Shown piece by piece: positions 45,212 to 54,859 of a DNA stretch of 64,000 nt. Source of the DNA: Adiantum capillus-veneris (Eukaryota > Streptophyta > Polypodiopsida > Polypodiales > Pteridaceae); NCBI GenBank assembly GCA_014529385.2, contig CM043958.1, positions 149,738,793 through 149,802,792 on the forward strand, given 5' to 3'. The stretch's first letter is position 1; the number at the start of each line of letters is the position of its first letter. Under the pieces are notes generated by a model. The model searched no databases. It was not told the DNA's origin and saw nothing but the letters and a program-made list of their open reading frames with translations. The position numbers and the translations under genes are program-made.

Positions 45212-45357
45212 AGGCCTCGAGTCTCGACTGTTCGACTTTCATCTGTATCTGTGGTCGTCTTGCAACCACTCCCCACAATTTTTGTGTGATGGCTTGTTGG
45301 CCTCCCCTTGCACCTCTGGTCTTTCGGAATCCTTGCCTGCCTAATAGATAGTATAGA

Positions 45358-45719
45358 TTGATATAGATAAGGGCTCAAGGTTTTTAAACTAAATTTCTCT
45401 CTGTGTTGTAGATGTTGTTGGTTTTCTCACCTTCAAATTTAAAACTTAGAGATAAACCTCAAAATTTCTTGGTGGGATTACATCAAACCTCAAACTTTGG
45501 TCTCACCATTGGTAGAACCCCGTATCGACTCAAAACTCTGCCTCTAAGGTTCTCTTTCCCCCTTTATTCGCATATTGCTCTATTGATGATGGAGCTGCGA
45601 AACAATGTCTCTATTCCTCCTCCTCCTAGTTTTTAAACTTGAGCTTGCTCTATGTTTTATTGGTTGCAAGCCTAGGTCACCCCCGTTAGCAGATTATTTT
45701 ATCCACGTGGGTCAATGGC

Positions 45720-45772
<53 letters not shown>

Positions 45773-46225
45773 CATTCTGAAGCTTTCCATTTCCTTCTTT
45801 CTACTCATCAATTAATCGTTCTCTTGTCGCTTCCTTTGCCGATCTCCGCCCCGCTATAGCCTCGACCTAATTCTGTACAGAGAATATATACTCATCAGTC
45901 GTTTTCTTGTCGCTTCCGGCCTACCAATCTCCGCCCTACTATAGCCTCCTCTCTTCTCCATCCCAAGTATATCTTCTCTGTACAGAATTAGGTCCCAAGT
46001 ATATATTCTTTGTACAAAATTAGGTCCCTTTCTTCTTCCCTTGTTTAAACCCGCAATTCTTGCTCGTTCTTGCCTCCAAAACTCTCGTGACATACATACA
46101 TTGCATTTCGCATGTTGCTCCTCTTGAGAGTCTCTCTCTCTCTAGATTGTTATGTAGCTCGCAAATCTTCTTCTATTCAGCCATGTGGCCGCGTGAATTC
46201 CTCTCTCATTCTTATATAGTGTAGA
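45358..46225 (-). other. Anonymous DNA ending in a Helitron 5' terminus
   Basis: The minus-strand sequence TCTACACTATATAAGAATGA starts at + 46225 beside a T and continues into a GCGGCCACATGGCTG block shared with 47352. It is therefore a Helitron 5' end whose 3' end was not found. A (CT)n tract is at 45722-45770, and a tandem duplication (TTGTCGCTTCC...CTATAGCCTC) is at 45823 and 45909. Inverted copies of ACCTAATTCTGTACAGAGAA lie at about 45866 and 45973. Repeat R1 copy 4 lies at 45418-45498 (minus). Confidence 0.45.
45418..45498 (-). repeat. Dispersed repeat R1, copy 4 (minus)
   Basis: Minus strand reads GATGTAATCCCACCAAGAAA, TTTATCTCTAAG and TTTGAAGGTGAGA, matching the 19203-19260 block. 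Confidence 0.55.
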
Positions 46226-46605
46226 TACTTTTTTCACAATTGAGATTCGTTTTTGAGTGCGTAGCATGTAATTTGTCACAAATTATCTTACAAAAAAGGC
46301 AATTGTGTTCGAAAATATATAATGAAGCAATTCATCTCCAAAGCCTACATAACCAACTCAAATTTTTGTTATAGCATCTTGTATCGATAGATAATCAATC
46401 TTCTTATGAAAAGCTACAAAAATATTTATCTTTGGAGAAATTTAATCTCACAACCAAGGGTTTTTTGGAAATTTGGAAAATTTGCAAGTCATTTTGGAAA
46501 TTTATGACAAAATAGTGGGGGTATTTTGGAATTTATGAAATTTGAGGGGTATTTTGGGAATTTCCACAAAGTAGACGGGTATTTTGGTAATTTTTGCTAG
46601 ATTAT
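46226..46605 (-). mobile_element. MITE-like element M1, copy 3 (inverted), cut by a Helitron
   Basis: The minus strand aligns with copy 1: AAAATTACCAAAATACCCGT at the right end, and inside GAGATTAAATTTCTCCAAAG and GAATTGCTTCATTA. The left part stops at the Helitron terminus at 46225/46226. Confidence 0.65.
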
Positions 46606-46977
46606 TTTGGCCTCCATCTTTAAGTGAATATATATATTATCATTTCGGCCTCAACGTGAAGTTTCCCACGGCCATCACCAAAAAAAAAAAGAGAGAGTAG
46701 GTGTTGCCCACCGGCGAGAGAGAGAGAGAGAGAGAGAATTCCCGGTTTGAGCGCTCGCGCATCAGAAAGTGTGTGTGTGTCTGTGTGAGAGAGAGAGCCG
46801 GAGAGCGAGCCGAAGTACCAATCTTGAACGTACCCCGTTCTGCAAATCAACTGTAGCCTGTGAGCAACCTTTAATTTGACTCCACCTGTAAGTGCTTACT
46901 GGAACAAAAGAAAAATCTGGTCTCATCAAAGGAACACCTCCGTGCCTGAGCTTGCAGCACTCAAGCTCTGCATGACG

Positions 46978-47070
<93 letters not shown>

Positions 47071-47181
47071 GCTCGATGCTGAGCTGGACCGGGCCTGCAA
47101 ATCTCCTCATCAGGCTGTCTCTCTTGAAGCATTCATTGCATGTCGTGTTCAGTCACCACTGGCGCTCACTGTGTGTGCACC

Positions 47182-47256
<75 letters not shown>

Positions 47257-47352
47257 CGCTGTCTTGCTGGCTACTCAGGCGAGTATGCCAGATGAAACCA
47301 TTTTCAGCCACGTGGCCGCTTGAATTCTTCTCTCATTCATATATAGTATAGA
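46606..47352 (-). mobile_element. Helitron 5' terminus with long (CT)n and (TG)n tracts; 3' end not found
   Basis: The minus strand starts TCTATACTATATATGAATGA at + 47352, beside a T, and continues AGAATTCAAGCGGCCACGTG, as at 46225. Inside are (GA)n at 46718-46737, (CT)n at 46981-47066 and (TG)n at 47186-47254. The left boundary shown is provisional. Confidence 0.45.
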
Positions 47353-47399
47353 TTGGGTCTTCCTTTGGGTTCTAGTTTTAAAAATTCCTTTTATTTATG

Positions 47400-47650
47400 T
47401 GTAAGATTCCGCACACCCCCTTCGGGACTAAGTGGCACGGGCATGGGAGGGTGGGATCTACGATCAGGGGATTGTGGGCCATAGATTTGGAATGCGGATA
47501 CCCTAAATTACTTTTGTAAAAAGTAATCTAGGGTACCCGTGTTTTGAAAGTAATCTACAGTACCTATTTTTGCGGGCGTGGGTTTTGAACCCGTGACCTC
47601 ACCCATGAGAGGTGCATACCCAAACCACTACGCCATGCGCACGTTCTGGG
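47400..47650 (-). repeat. SINE-like sequence with a tRNA-derived head
   Basis: On the minus strand the head (about 47576-47646) has an A-box-like TGGCGTAGTGG and a B-box GGTTCAAAACC 42 bp further on, the internal RNA polymerase III promoter of tRNA genes and SINEs. The anticodon stem is imperfect and position 33 is not T, so it is not a working tRNA. A body with TAGGGTACCCTAGATTAC and GTAGATCCCACCCTCCCATG follows, ending in an A-rich tail near 47400. The body recurs in the opposite orientation at 51157-51280. Confidence 0.5.
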
Positions 47651-47706
47651 ACGTGGGGGCCCTAATTTACTTAAAACATGTATGCACAAGGGCGGACGCC
47701 GAAAGT

Positions 47707-47899
47707 TGTTGGGGTTAAGGCCTATGTGCCTTGACCGGTCGCCTAGGTCATGGGCGCCCGCCCACTGTTACCCTATACTTATAGTGAGTATACTGTATAG
47801 GGGGAGCTGCCACTTCACAGTCTCCCCACCCACATTGTGTGTGTATCTCCTTCTCTCTCTCTCTCACTCTCCGTCTGTGGTGCTCCCCGATCCCCTTCA
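47707..47899 (+). repeat. 5' LTR of element D
   Basis: TGTTGGGGTTAAGG...CCGATCCCCTTCA. It contains CTATACTTATAGTGAGTATA, a possible core promoter region, and a short (CT)n. Confidence 0.9.
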
Positions 47900-47901
47900 A
47901 T

Positions 47902-47913
47902 TGGTATCAGAGC
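47902..47913 (+). promoter_or_regulatory. Primer-binding site of element D (tRNA-Met)
   Basis: TGGTATCAGAGC, exact complement of the 3' end of plant initiator tRNA-Met, two bases after the LTR. Confidence 0.9.
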
Positions 47914-49223
47914 GACAGGTGTGAGAGCGTAGATGGACGGCTTCGCGATGAACTCGTCAGCTATGGCGGAGAGGTCACAGATCTGAGCAAAGAAATAGAG
48001 GAGGTTTGTGGACAGCCATACAGAGGCTTGCAGGAGAGCTCTCTGGAGCTTCCTAGTGCTCACAGATCAGAGTTCCTCTACAGATCAGCCCACAGTGTAC
48101 ATCATTTTCCCTCTTTGGGCAAGCTTTGCAACGGCTACATCGGCGACAGGTTGGAGCTTGGAGCTTCCATAGACATGGAAGCATTGTGAGATTGATGCAT
48201 TCAGCTCACGCATCGAGGTGAGAAGTGAGTTTGAGCCTTTCTATGAGCTCAAAGAAGCACAGAAGAAAGTTGTTCAGTTTTTGGCAGTTTGACAGCAGTC
48301 TACTGTTTTGCTCATAACTTGAGCTACATAGCTTCGATTCCAAAAAAATTTGGTTCAAAACGGAGCTGGCTTTGAGCTCTACGACTTTGTAGAAGGAATC
48401 GTTTTCTGATTTGGAGTGTAGGTGGGTCTGAAATTAAAAACATAGAGACTGCTTTTCATGACAGTTTTGGGCTCTGTTGTTTTCTTTGCTGCAGACAGCT
48501 TACTCGTGTACAATGCAGGTAGCAGGCACATATGAGGTGTTACAAGATCGGGTTTGACTCCCAGGTACAGGTTGAGTCTAGTACTCCCACAGGTGTTGCC
48601 AATTGCAGTTGAGTGGTTCTTCTGCAGTGTTGTGTCTTGCATACATGGTGTTTGAGCAGGTAATGCTCTATGTATGCTTATGTGGTGAGCAGTAGATCTT
48701 GTGAGCAAGTGCAGAGGTTGGTTATGGATGACATGTATGATCACCTGTGGTACTCTTTGTGAGCATTTGTTGGACACAGGTTTGCAGAGCTTATGCATGT
48801 ATATTGAGTGTAGTTTGATGCGCATTGATTGCTCATTGTATTGAGCTTGCAGGACAATGGTTATTTTGTGTTGATAGCCATTGTGCGTCAAAACTCTGGC
48901 AAAATTTTCCCAGGAGTTTTATGCGTATCATTTATGCGATCTAGGTAGAGATTGCGGGTTGCCCTCAGCATTTGCGTGCGGTGTTCTCTGCAGGTGGGAG
49001 ATTTGTGCGTGTGTATGCATCGATACCGCACAGTGTGGGCTTGGTGATTAGCTCACAGATTGCAGTGTGATACTAGAGCAGGTGAGGCTTGTATTGACAT
49101 TGCGGGAGCTCTATTTTGGAGTGTGTCTCACAAGTTTTACATTGTGTTTCTGGCCATATTTGTAGACAGTTTCCAGGTGTTGTTGGTGAGGTGGTTTTGC
49201 TTTCTAGTTTGCACATTGTGCTC
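47914..49223 (+). other. Leader of element D, no gene
   Basis: About 1.3 kb, T/G-rich, between the primer-binding site and the gag start. A 170-codon minus frame (48379-48891) is antisense to this leader and lacks recognisable motifs. Confidence 0.6.
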
Positions 49224-50204
49224 ATGGCAGAGACAGGTGATCGATCAAATTGTGACCTCTCACAGATGCGCGTGTTTGATGGGTCAGACTTTGCGGCATG
49301 GAGAGAGTGTATGCTTGATGCATTGACACAGCGAGGGTTGCATCGACCATTGAGTGGTGATGCAGGTAGACCTTCAAACATGTCTGACGATCAGTGGCAG
49401 GAGCTAGAGGAGATGGCACTATCTACACTCTCTTTGCACCTTGCAGAATCTGTATATGCTCTTGTTATGTATGAGACTACTTCGAGAGCACTTTGGCGCA
49501 GATTACATGATATGTATGATAGATCTGAGTCATCACGGTCTCGTGTGAGACATGTACATTCACGAGCATGCCGACAGGTGACATGTTGGTATTGTGGTCA
49601 TTCTGGACACGTTAGACGGCGTTGTTTTCGTCCTATGCGACATCGTAGGAGACATGGCAGTCTCAGAGATGTATGTAGTGATGCCATGGACTCAGTTGCT
49701 TTGACAGTTGAGGCACATGTAGTGTCGGAGTATACTAGTGACGGGGATGTCACTTTTACCTCGAGCTATGCACGAGATGCTATACATGTGGATAGTGCAC
49801 TCCCTTCGCAGTGGTTGCTAGACGCAGATGCTATGTTTCATGTCACACCGCATCGTGCATGGTTTTGTAGCTATTCTAGCGGGATGCTTGGCGGTGTACA
49901 TTTGACCGATGGATCGGTGCATGCGATAGCAGGTGCAGGAGATGTGAGACTGTCATTACCGAGTGGTGCATCTTACTTGTTACGACATGTGCGCTATGTA
50001 CCAGATTTGACAGTGAGTTTGATCTCGATTGGTCAGCTTAGAGATTGTGGATGTCAGATTTCGCTACGAGAGCGATATTTTGTGATGCATTTGGGTTCGC
50101 TAGTGATTGCGAGAGGTGCCAGGAGTGGTACAGGTTACCCATTGCATGTGGATCACGAGAGAGACGGTGTTGTCTCTGTGATCATGGAGCCAGGTAGAGA
50201 GTGA
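49224..50204 (+). CDS. Copia Gag-protease polyprotein of element D
   Basis: The chosen start is ATG at 49224 (MAETGDRSNCDLSQMRVFDG). The frame is open further upstream, but the copia gag fold begins here. Residues about 15-110 match the UBN2/Gag domain (FAAWRECMLDAL; ALWRRLHDMYDR). The zinc knuckle CWYCGHSGHVRRRC (CX2CX4HX4C) is intact. The protease has QWLLDADAMFHVTPHRAWF, with canonical D-S-G replaced by D-A-D: the catalytic Asp is kept but the Gly is lost. YVPDLTVSLISIGQLRDCG is the usual downstream protease segment. It stops at TGA 50202-50204, after which the same frame stays open for another 227 codons. Confidence 0.8.
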   Translation: MAETGDRSNCDLSQMRVFDGSDFAAWRECMLDALTQRGLHRPLSGDAGRPSNMSDDQWQELEEMALSTLSLHLAESVYALVMYETTSRALWRRLHDMYDRSESSRSRVRHVHSRACRQVTCWYCGHSGHVRRRCFRPMRHRRRHGSLRDVCSDAMDSVALTVEAHVVSEYTSDGDVTFTSSYARDAIHVDSALPSQWLLDADAMFHVTPHRAWFCSYSSGMLGGVHLTDGSVHAIAGAGDVRLSLPSGASYLLRHVRYVPDLTVSLISIGQLRDCGCQISLRERYFVMHLGSLVIARGARSGTGYPLHVDHERDGVVSVIMEPGRE

Positions 50205-50885
50205 GAGAGCAGGCGAGTCTCTTTTGCTTGTGGGTTGCAGGACGCTTTGCATGGAGTGCAGAGCAGTGACCTTGTTGTGCAGGTTGCGTCTACGGATGCA
50301 CAGGTAGAGCGGGACAGCTCTAGTGAGTCACAGCAAGATGAGTCATCAGAGGTGATGACAGAGATGACTCACATGGATGCTGAGATGTCGGATATTGTGG
50401 AGTCATTTCTTGATATGCTTATGCCAGAGCTTGATGCAGATTCAGGACAGATGGATACTCTTGGTACACATGTGATATGTGGTGGGCACGAGGAGTCACT
50501 CCAGAGCTCGGAGTCAGAGTGCCATGGTCTCTATGATAGGGGACAGGATTGCCATGAGTTGAGTTCTGAGTTGGAGGTGGCAGAGGTTGCCAGGGTTGCA
50601 TCAACGTTCGGTGTCCTCATGTACGAGATGCTGATCTCGAGGCCCAACATAGCAGCTGTAGTGGGAGCATTTGCAGTAGGGTTGATTAGTTGTTCGATGA
50701 CTGATCTCGGCATAGAGCATAGGGGAGGTTTGCAGGTATTGGACCGATACTTGCAGGAGTGCATGAGCTCTTGTAGACTCTTTGCAGAGCTTGGAGCTAG
50801 CTCTGTGTGGCTTCCGCAGCAGGATGTTTGTCTATCAGTAGAGCCGGATGCACTAGCTCATCGAGAGTCAGTGGGCATAGGTTGA
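50205..50885 (+). pseudogene. In-frame continuation of element D with an RT remnant
   Basis: The frame of gag-protease continues without interruption after the single TGA at 50202-50204. The first ~120 codons are Ser/Asp/Glu-rich and correspond to no catalytic domain. Near 50600-50760, GVLMYEMLISRPNIAAVVGA and HRGGLQVLDRYLQE match the copia RT end (L-M-Y-x-x-x-x-T-R-P-D-I ... H-W-x-A-x-x-x-x-L-R-Y-L), with changes at key positions. Integrase and the RT core are absent. The product would be a Gag-protease fusion to an acidic tail if the stop were read through. Confidence 0.65.
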
Positions 50886-50960
50886 GAGAATCTCTCACCT
50901 TCTATTAGTTGTACACTAGTAGATCTTGCTTAAAGGCACATTGGCCTTTAAGTGGGAGGT

Positions 50961-51151
50961 TGTTGGGGTTAAGGCTTATGTGCCTTGACCGGTCGCCTAG
51001 GTCATGGGCGCCCGCCCACTGTTACCGTATACTTATAGTGAGTATACTGTATAGGGGGAGCTGCCACTTCACAGTCTCCCCACCCACATTGTGTGTGTAT
51101 CTCCTTCTCTCTCTCTCACTCTCCGTCTGTGGTGCTCCCCGATCCCCTTCA
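50961..51151 (+). repeat. 3' LTR of element D
   Basis: Nearly identical to 47707-47899. The purine-rich AAGTGGGAGG (50950-50959) directly upstream is the polypurine tract. Confidence 0.9.
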
Positions 51152-51156
51152 AAAGT

Positions 51157-51280
51157 AATCTAGGGTACCCTAGATTACTTTCGGCGCCGCCATTGAGATC
51201 TATTGCCCACAATGCCCCCATTGTAGATCCTACCCTCCCATGCCCGTGCCACTTAGTCCTAAGGGCACACTCGCAGCTCA
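51157..51280 (+). repeat. SINE-like body, opposite orientation to 47400-47650
   Basis: TAATCTAGGGTACCCTAGAT, TGTAGATCCTACCCTCCCAT and GCCCGTGCCACTTAGTCC match the minus-strand body at 47400-47560. Element D inserted at the AAAGT of a palindrome (about AAAGTAATCTAGGG/TACCCTAGATTACTTT) at its left end. Confidence 0.55.
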
Positions 51281-51349
51281 CACCTCCTCCGCTGGCATGC
51301 TTGCAACATGCGCCCATCCATCATCAACATTGGTCCATGTGGAGCGTGT

Positions 51350-51630
51350 TGTTAAAATGGCAATGATAAGTGCAATCTTCCTTGATTCCACTTATCACGC
51401 ATTTCCCAAAAAATGAAATTCCTTTCCAATCTCCATAGTGGAGAAGCCTTTGATAAGTTGCTTGATATCATGGGCAACATCCTTTGCATGAGTGTTGAAA
51501 CATAGGATAGGCTTAATTTGTGAGAGAGTCACTTTGTAGGACCAATTAGAGGCTCTATTTCCACTTCTATGTATTTTACTGGCTTGATACGAAGTCTATT
51601 CTCTTTGTTAGCAAGCCGTTTAATTAAGAT
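51350..51630 (-). pseudogene. RT-like frame on the minus strand, part 2 (split by element B)
   Basis: If element B and one AAGAT are removed, the minus frame from 62560-62372 continues here without a break: DGILIKRLANKENRLRIK then PVKYIEVEIEPLIGPTK, stopping near 51532. It resembles the segment after the catalytic motif in single-frame RTs (D-x-x-x-T-x-L-x-N-K-x-D ... K-Y). Further codons to 51350 are open only in pieces. See part 1 at 62377-62560. Confidence 0.4.
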
Positions 51631-53343
51631 TGACAATAAAATCTAATATCTAACTATCCCAAATGATTTTCTCATATTGAACTGATCAATGTGGAAAAAT
51701 GAATGGGAACAAGAGTTAGAATATAGATATGTGATTTTGGACCTATCTCAGCACGGGACCAAAGGGAGAGAAGGCTACATCTCATGAAGGGTTCAAAAAG
51801 GGAGATGGTCTACCAAAGAGCAATGAGCAAGTAATGGACTTTAAAAGACCTTAGGGTTAGCTTCATTAAAGACCTCCAAATATTAGTGTTAAAAGTCCTT
51901 TGACCTAAGACCTTTAGGTACTTTAGACCTTAGGCAAGCTAGGCATGTGCTTGAGGTGCTTCTAGTGCTTAAGCTGACTAAGGTGCTTGAGATGCTTGAT
52001 GACCAAGGTGCTTGAGGTGCTTCTAGTGCTTAAGCTGACTAAGGTGCTTGAGATGCTTGATGACCAAGGTGCTTGAGGTGCTTCTAGTGCTTAAGCTGAC
52101 TAAGGTGCTTGAGATGCTTGATGACCAAGGTGCTTGAGGTGTTTGTCGTGCTTGATGAACCAAGGTGCTTGTCATGCTTGATGACCAAGGTGCTTGAGGT
52201 GTTTGTCGTGCTTGATGAACCAAGGTGCTTGTCATGCTTGATGAGGAAGGTGCTTGTGGTGTGCAAGTCAAAAAGTATCCCTACAAAGGAGGGGGCGATC
52301 CCTGAAGGTAGGGGCATGAATGAGAGAACACACACACACACACACAAGGCAAGCCCAACACTCAAGAGGCAATAGGGACACATGTCAAGACCCTACCCAT
52401 GCTACCCTCATGGTATGTTTGAATCCTATTGAATGGACTATAGGGAGGTCCAATGAGAATTTAGATGCATCTAATGATTTACTTAAGCTCTCTCTCTCTC
52501 TCTCTCGAAGTGGGAAAGAAGGACACTTGTTCAAATGCTATCCCTATTGCTTGAAATGACCATAGCCTGTGATTGGCCAAGCTGGGCAAGGGCCAATAGG
52601 TCAAGCTAGAGTAAACAGAGACAGGGGTTGACCTAGGCAGGGAAGAGACTCACATTTTTTTCTCTCTTTCTCTCACTCTCACACATTCTCTCATTGTATT
52701 GAGCAAGAACTCCATCTCCTTCTCCAAGATTGAGAAGTAGAGAGCCTACACCAATACCTCTGGGCTATGGAATGCAAATCCAACCAAGATCCATGCATCA
52801 ATGCTTACCATTTTCTTCATCTTCATTACTATGCTATGCTATGCTCTATGAGTAATGATATGAGAGGAAACTACTTCTTTCTCACATCTTCTTCCTCTTC
52901 CCTTCTCTCACTCCCTACTTACTCTCTCCACCTTTGAAGGTGTTTGAGGTCTTGGGATTGAGGCAGGGACAATTTAATGTTTTTGCAAGGTAGTTACAGG
53001 CATAACTTTGGTGCATGAAGTTTACCATCTTCATTGCAACAACAAGGTCTCAAGGAACACAAAGCATGTATTGTACCAAGTCTCTCTTCATGGGAGAATC
53101 TATAATACAAAAGCCTTTTGGAGGGGGGACCAGCTCCAATATATCCGGTCATTGTTTTCAATTTCTCTAATTCTCTCTCTCTTTTACAAGTATTGTTCAT
53201 GCCAAGCTAACAAGGTATAATGTTCATTTTGATACCTTTAATCAAGTACTCTCCTTATGCTCTTTAAGAATTCTCTTAAAGAAATGCTCACTATTGTTAC
53301 TTTAATTCCGCTACAACCAATATTATAGACATACTCCATTACA
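51631..53343 (+). repeat. 5' LTR of element B (1,713 bp)
   Basis: Starts TGACAATAAAATC (family consensus TGTCATAAAATC) and ends ATACTCCATTACA. Short (CT)n at 52490-52506. Confidence 0.88.
51950..52250 (+). repeat. Subterminal tandem repeats in the element B LTR
   Basis: A 61-bp unit (TTCTAGTGCTTAAGCTGACT...) begins at 51960, 52021 and 52082. A related ~60-bp unit (GTTTGTCGTGCTTGATGAAC...) follows twice from about 52140. All derive from the short phrase AGGTGCTTGAGGTGCTT. Element A and the 3' LTR have different numbers of units. Confidence 0.85.
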
Positions 53344-53362
53344 TTGGTATCATCATAGCTAT
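53344..53362 (+). promoter_or_regulatory. Primer-binding site of element B, with insertion
   Basis: TTGGTATCATCATAGC: TGGTATCA matches the tRNA-Met site, then a 3-base insertion before the AGC. Confidence 0.65.
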
Positions 53363-53751
53363 TGGTTTCTCTTTTCTTGCTTAAGAAGAGAGGTCCTTAA
53401 GTTGTCCATGAAAGGTTGGACATGTTCATTTTACAAGAGGGTAAGTGGGACAGGGATTTATTATCCCAGTTGAAAAGAACTTAGTTTGAGGTACACCATT
53501 GGGAACTATAGACTTAATAATGGAGTCTTTTGGGGCTTTCCTTTGGCTTAACCATTATTGAGCTACTAGCAACTCAACAAGACCATAATCAACTGAGCAA
53601 TGCTAGACCCTCTCCACTAATCTTTGCAATCAACAATCTCTAAACCATGGGTGTGGCTGCTTGAGAGCTAATTTTCAAAACTAAAGAAGAAGAGCGACTA
53701 AAGTTTTGAGTTGCCAAAGCACAAAGTAGCATAAATATAAATTTAGTTAGC

Positions 53752-54855
53752 ATGGCTAACAATAATAAAGAGAGTAGAATGAATATTGACAACTTTGATT
53801 TTGCACATCGAGGTGCTACTAATGATGCCCCCATGTTTGTGAACTATCTTGTTACTAGGTTGCAACAATCTCTGGGCAACCTTGCCTTGCAAGCCGAAGT
53901 AACCAACAACTTCGCACTCATGGGATTCTCCGAACTCCCCAAGCGGAGAGAGAGCTTAGGAAGCCTCTTGTAGAGACTTCCAAAAGAAGACTCTCTCCGG
54001 TGAGAGAAGAGGAGGAAATTTATGAAAGAGAAAGAAGTGAATCTTCAAATTCTTTGGAGGATGTGGCTCCAAGAAGATGGCGGTCTCGACGATCCCCGAC
54101 TCCTCCCAAGAGGAAAAGATCGTCATATAGTCCTTCTCCTTGTCATTCTGAGCGGGGAGAGAGGAATCAAAAGATGAAAAAGGAGAGAAAGAGGATACCC
54201 TCTTCTCCATCTCCTTCATCTTCCTCCTCTTTTGATGAAAGCAGCAAAATTTCTCCTAGAGAATACAAGAGGAGAGGACATCGCAAATCCTATGCTACCT
54301 GAAAAAGTTCCCACAAGCTTAAGAAGTTCAAGAAGGGAGGAAAGAACATCTCTTTTCTCACCTATGATGGCACCTTTGGTGCTACAGACAAAGTCTTGGC
54401 CTTTATCCAACAATTTGATGCGACCTTTGAAGATGAGGTCTTCATGGAGTCCTCCAAACTCTCAAAGGCCTAGAACCATCATTGAAGTGATTCACCATAC
54501 TATGGTCTCTTCACGAATCAGTTTCCAACAAGGGGCTAGAAGGAATTTTAAGCCCATGGAAACCAAAGACCAAAATGAACCTAGAGGGAAGAACAATGCT
54601 CAAAATTCTTCCCAAGGCAATTCTAGCAACAACAACAACAACCACAACAAGGAGAAAGGAGTTACAAAGGTAAAAACAAACTCTCTCATGAAGAGTTAGA
54701 AGCTTTTCGTAAAGACCATAAATGTTTCAAGTGTGGCAAGCAAGGACATGGCCCCAAAAGAAATGCCCGCAATGAGACTCCTAGAGCTTCCATGGTCAAA
54801 CCTCCAAAAGGGCTCATTGCAAAGGATCATCCCTTTACTATGCTTGCGGAAAGGT
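53752..54855 (+). pseudogene. Chromovirus gag (element B), broken, zinc knuckle lacks its last Cys
   Basis: It opens MANNNKESRMNIDNFDFAHR and shares FVNYLVTRLQQ with element A. A basic Ser/Arg linker, FLTYDGTFGATDKVLAFIQQ and QFDATFEDEVF follow, then a short poly-Asn tract (SSNNNNNHNKEKG, about 54622-54660). The zinc knuckle CFKCGKQGHG runs straight into PKRNA. Compared with element C, 12 bp encoding Y-R-S-C are missing. Gag forms the particle and packages RNA. Several frameshifts make it non-functional. Confidence 0.8.
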
Positions 54856-54859
54856 GACG

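Larger units (their letters stand above)
44604..45357 (-). mobile_element. Non-autonomous Helitron carrying a PPR gene fragment (754 bp)
   Basis: On the minus strand the 5' end is TCTATACTATCTATTAGG (ending at + position 45357) and the 3' end is CTAG (44604-44607). Seven bases before the CTAG is a perfect 8-bp hairpin, GACCCGCC-GGTA-GGCGGGTC (44615-44634). The element is flanked by A on one side and T on the other (44603, 45358), the Helitron target rule, without a target duplication. No Rep or helicase is encoded. A (CT)n tract lies at 45163-45209. Confidence 0.85.
47707..51151 (+). mobile_element. Element D: short internally deleted copia element (3,445 bp)
   Basis: LTRs of 193 bp (47707-47899) and 191 bp (50961-51151) start TGTTGGGGTTAAGG and end CCCCTTCA. 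They differ by one CT unit and a few bases. AAAGT occurs directly before (47702-47706) and after (51152-51156), a 5-bp target duplication. A primer-binding site, a 1.3-kb leader and one gag-protease frame follow, then a remnant of RT. Most of integrase and RT is missing. The low LTR divergence suggests a fairly young insertion. Confidence 0.9.

Noticed and set aside
47576-47646. Functional tRNA gene on the minus strand
   Set aside because: A and B boxes are present, but the anticodon stem is imperfect, the loop lacks T33, and the sequence runs on into a repeated body. A SINE head is the better reading.
48379-48891. 170-codon minus-strand frame
   Set aside because: Antisense to the untranslated leader of element D, with no recognisable domain or codon pattern.
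51950-52250. CRISPR-like direct repeats
   Set aside because: Units are contiguous or nearly so, with no unique spacers, lie inside an LTR and recur in other LTR copies. The genome is eukaryotic.
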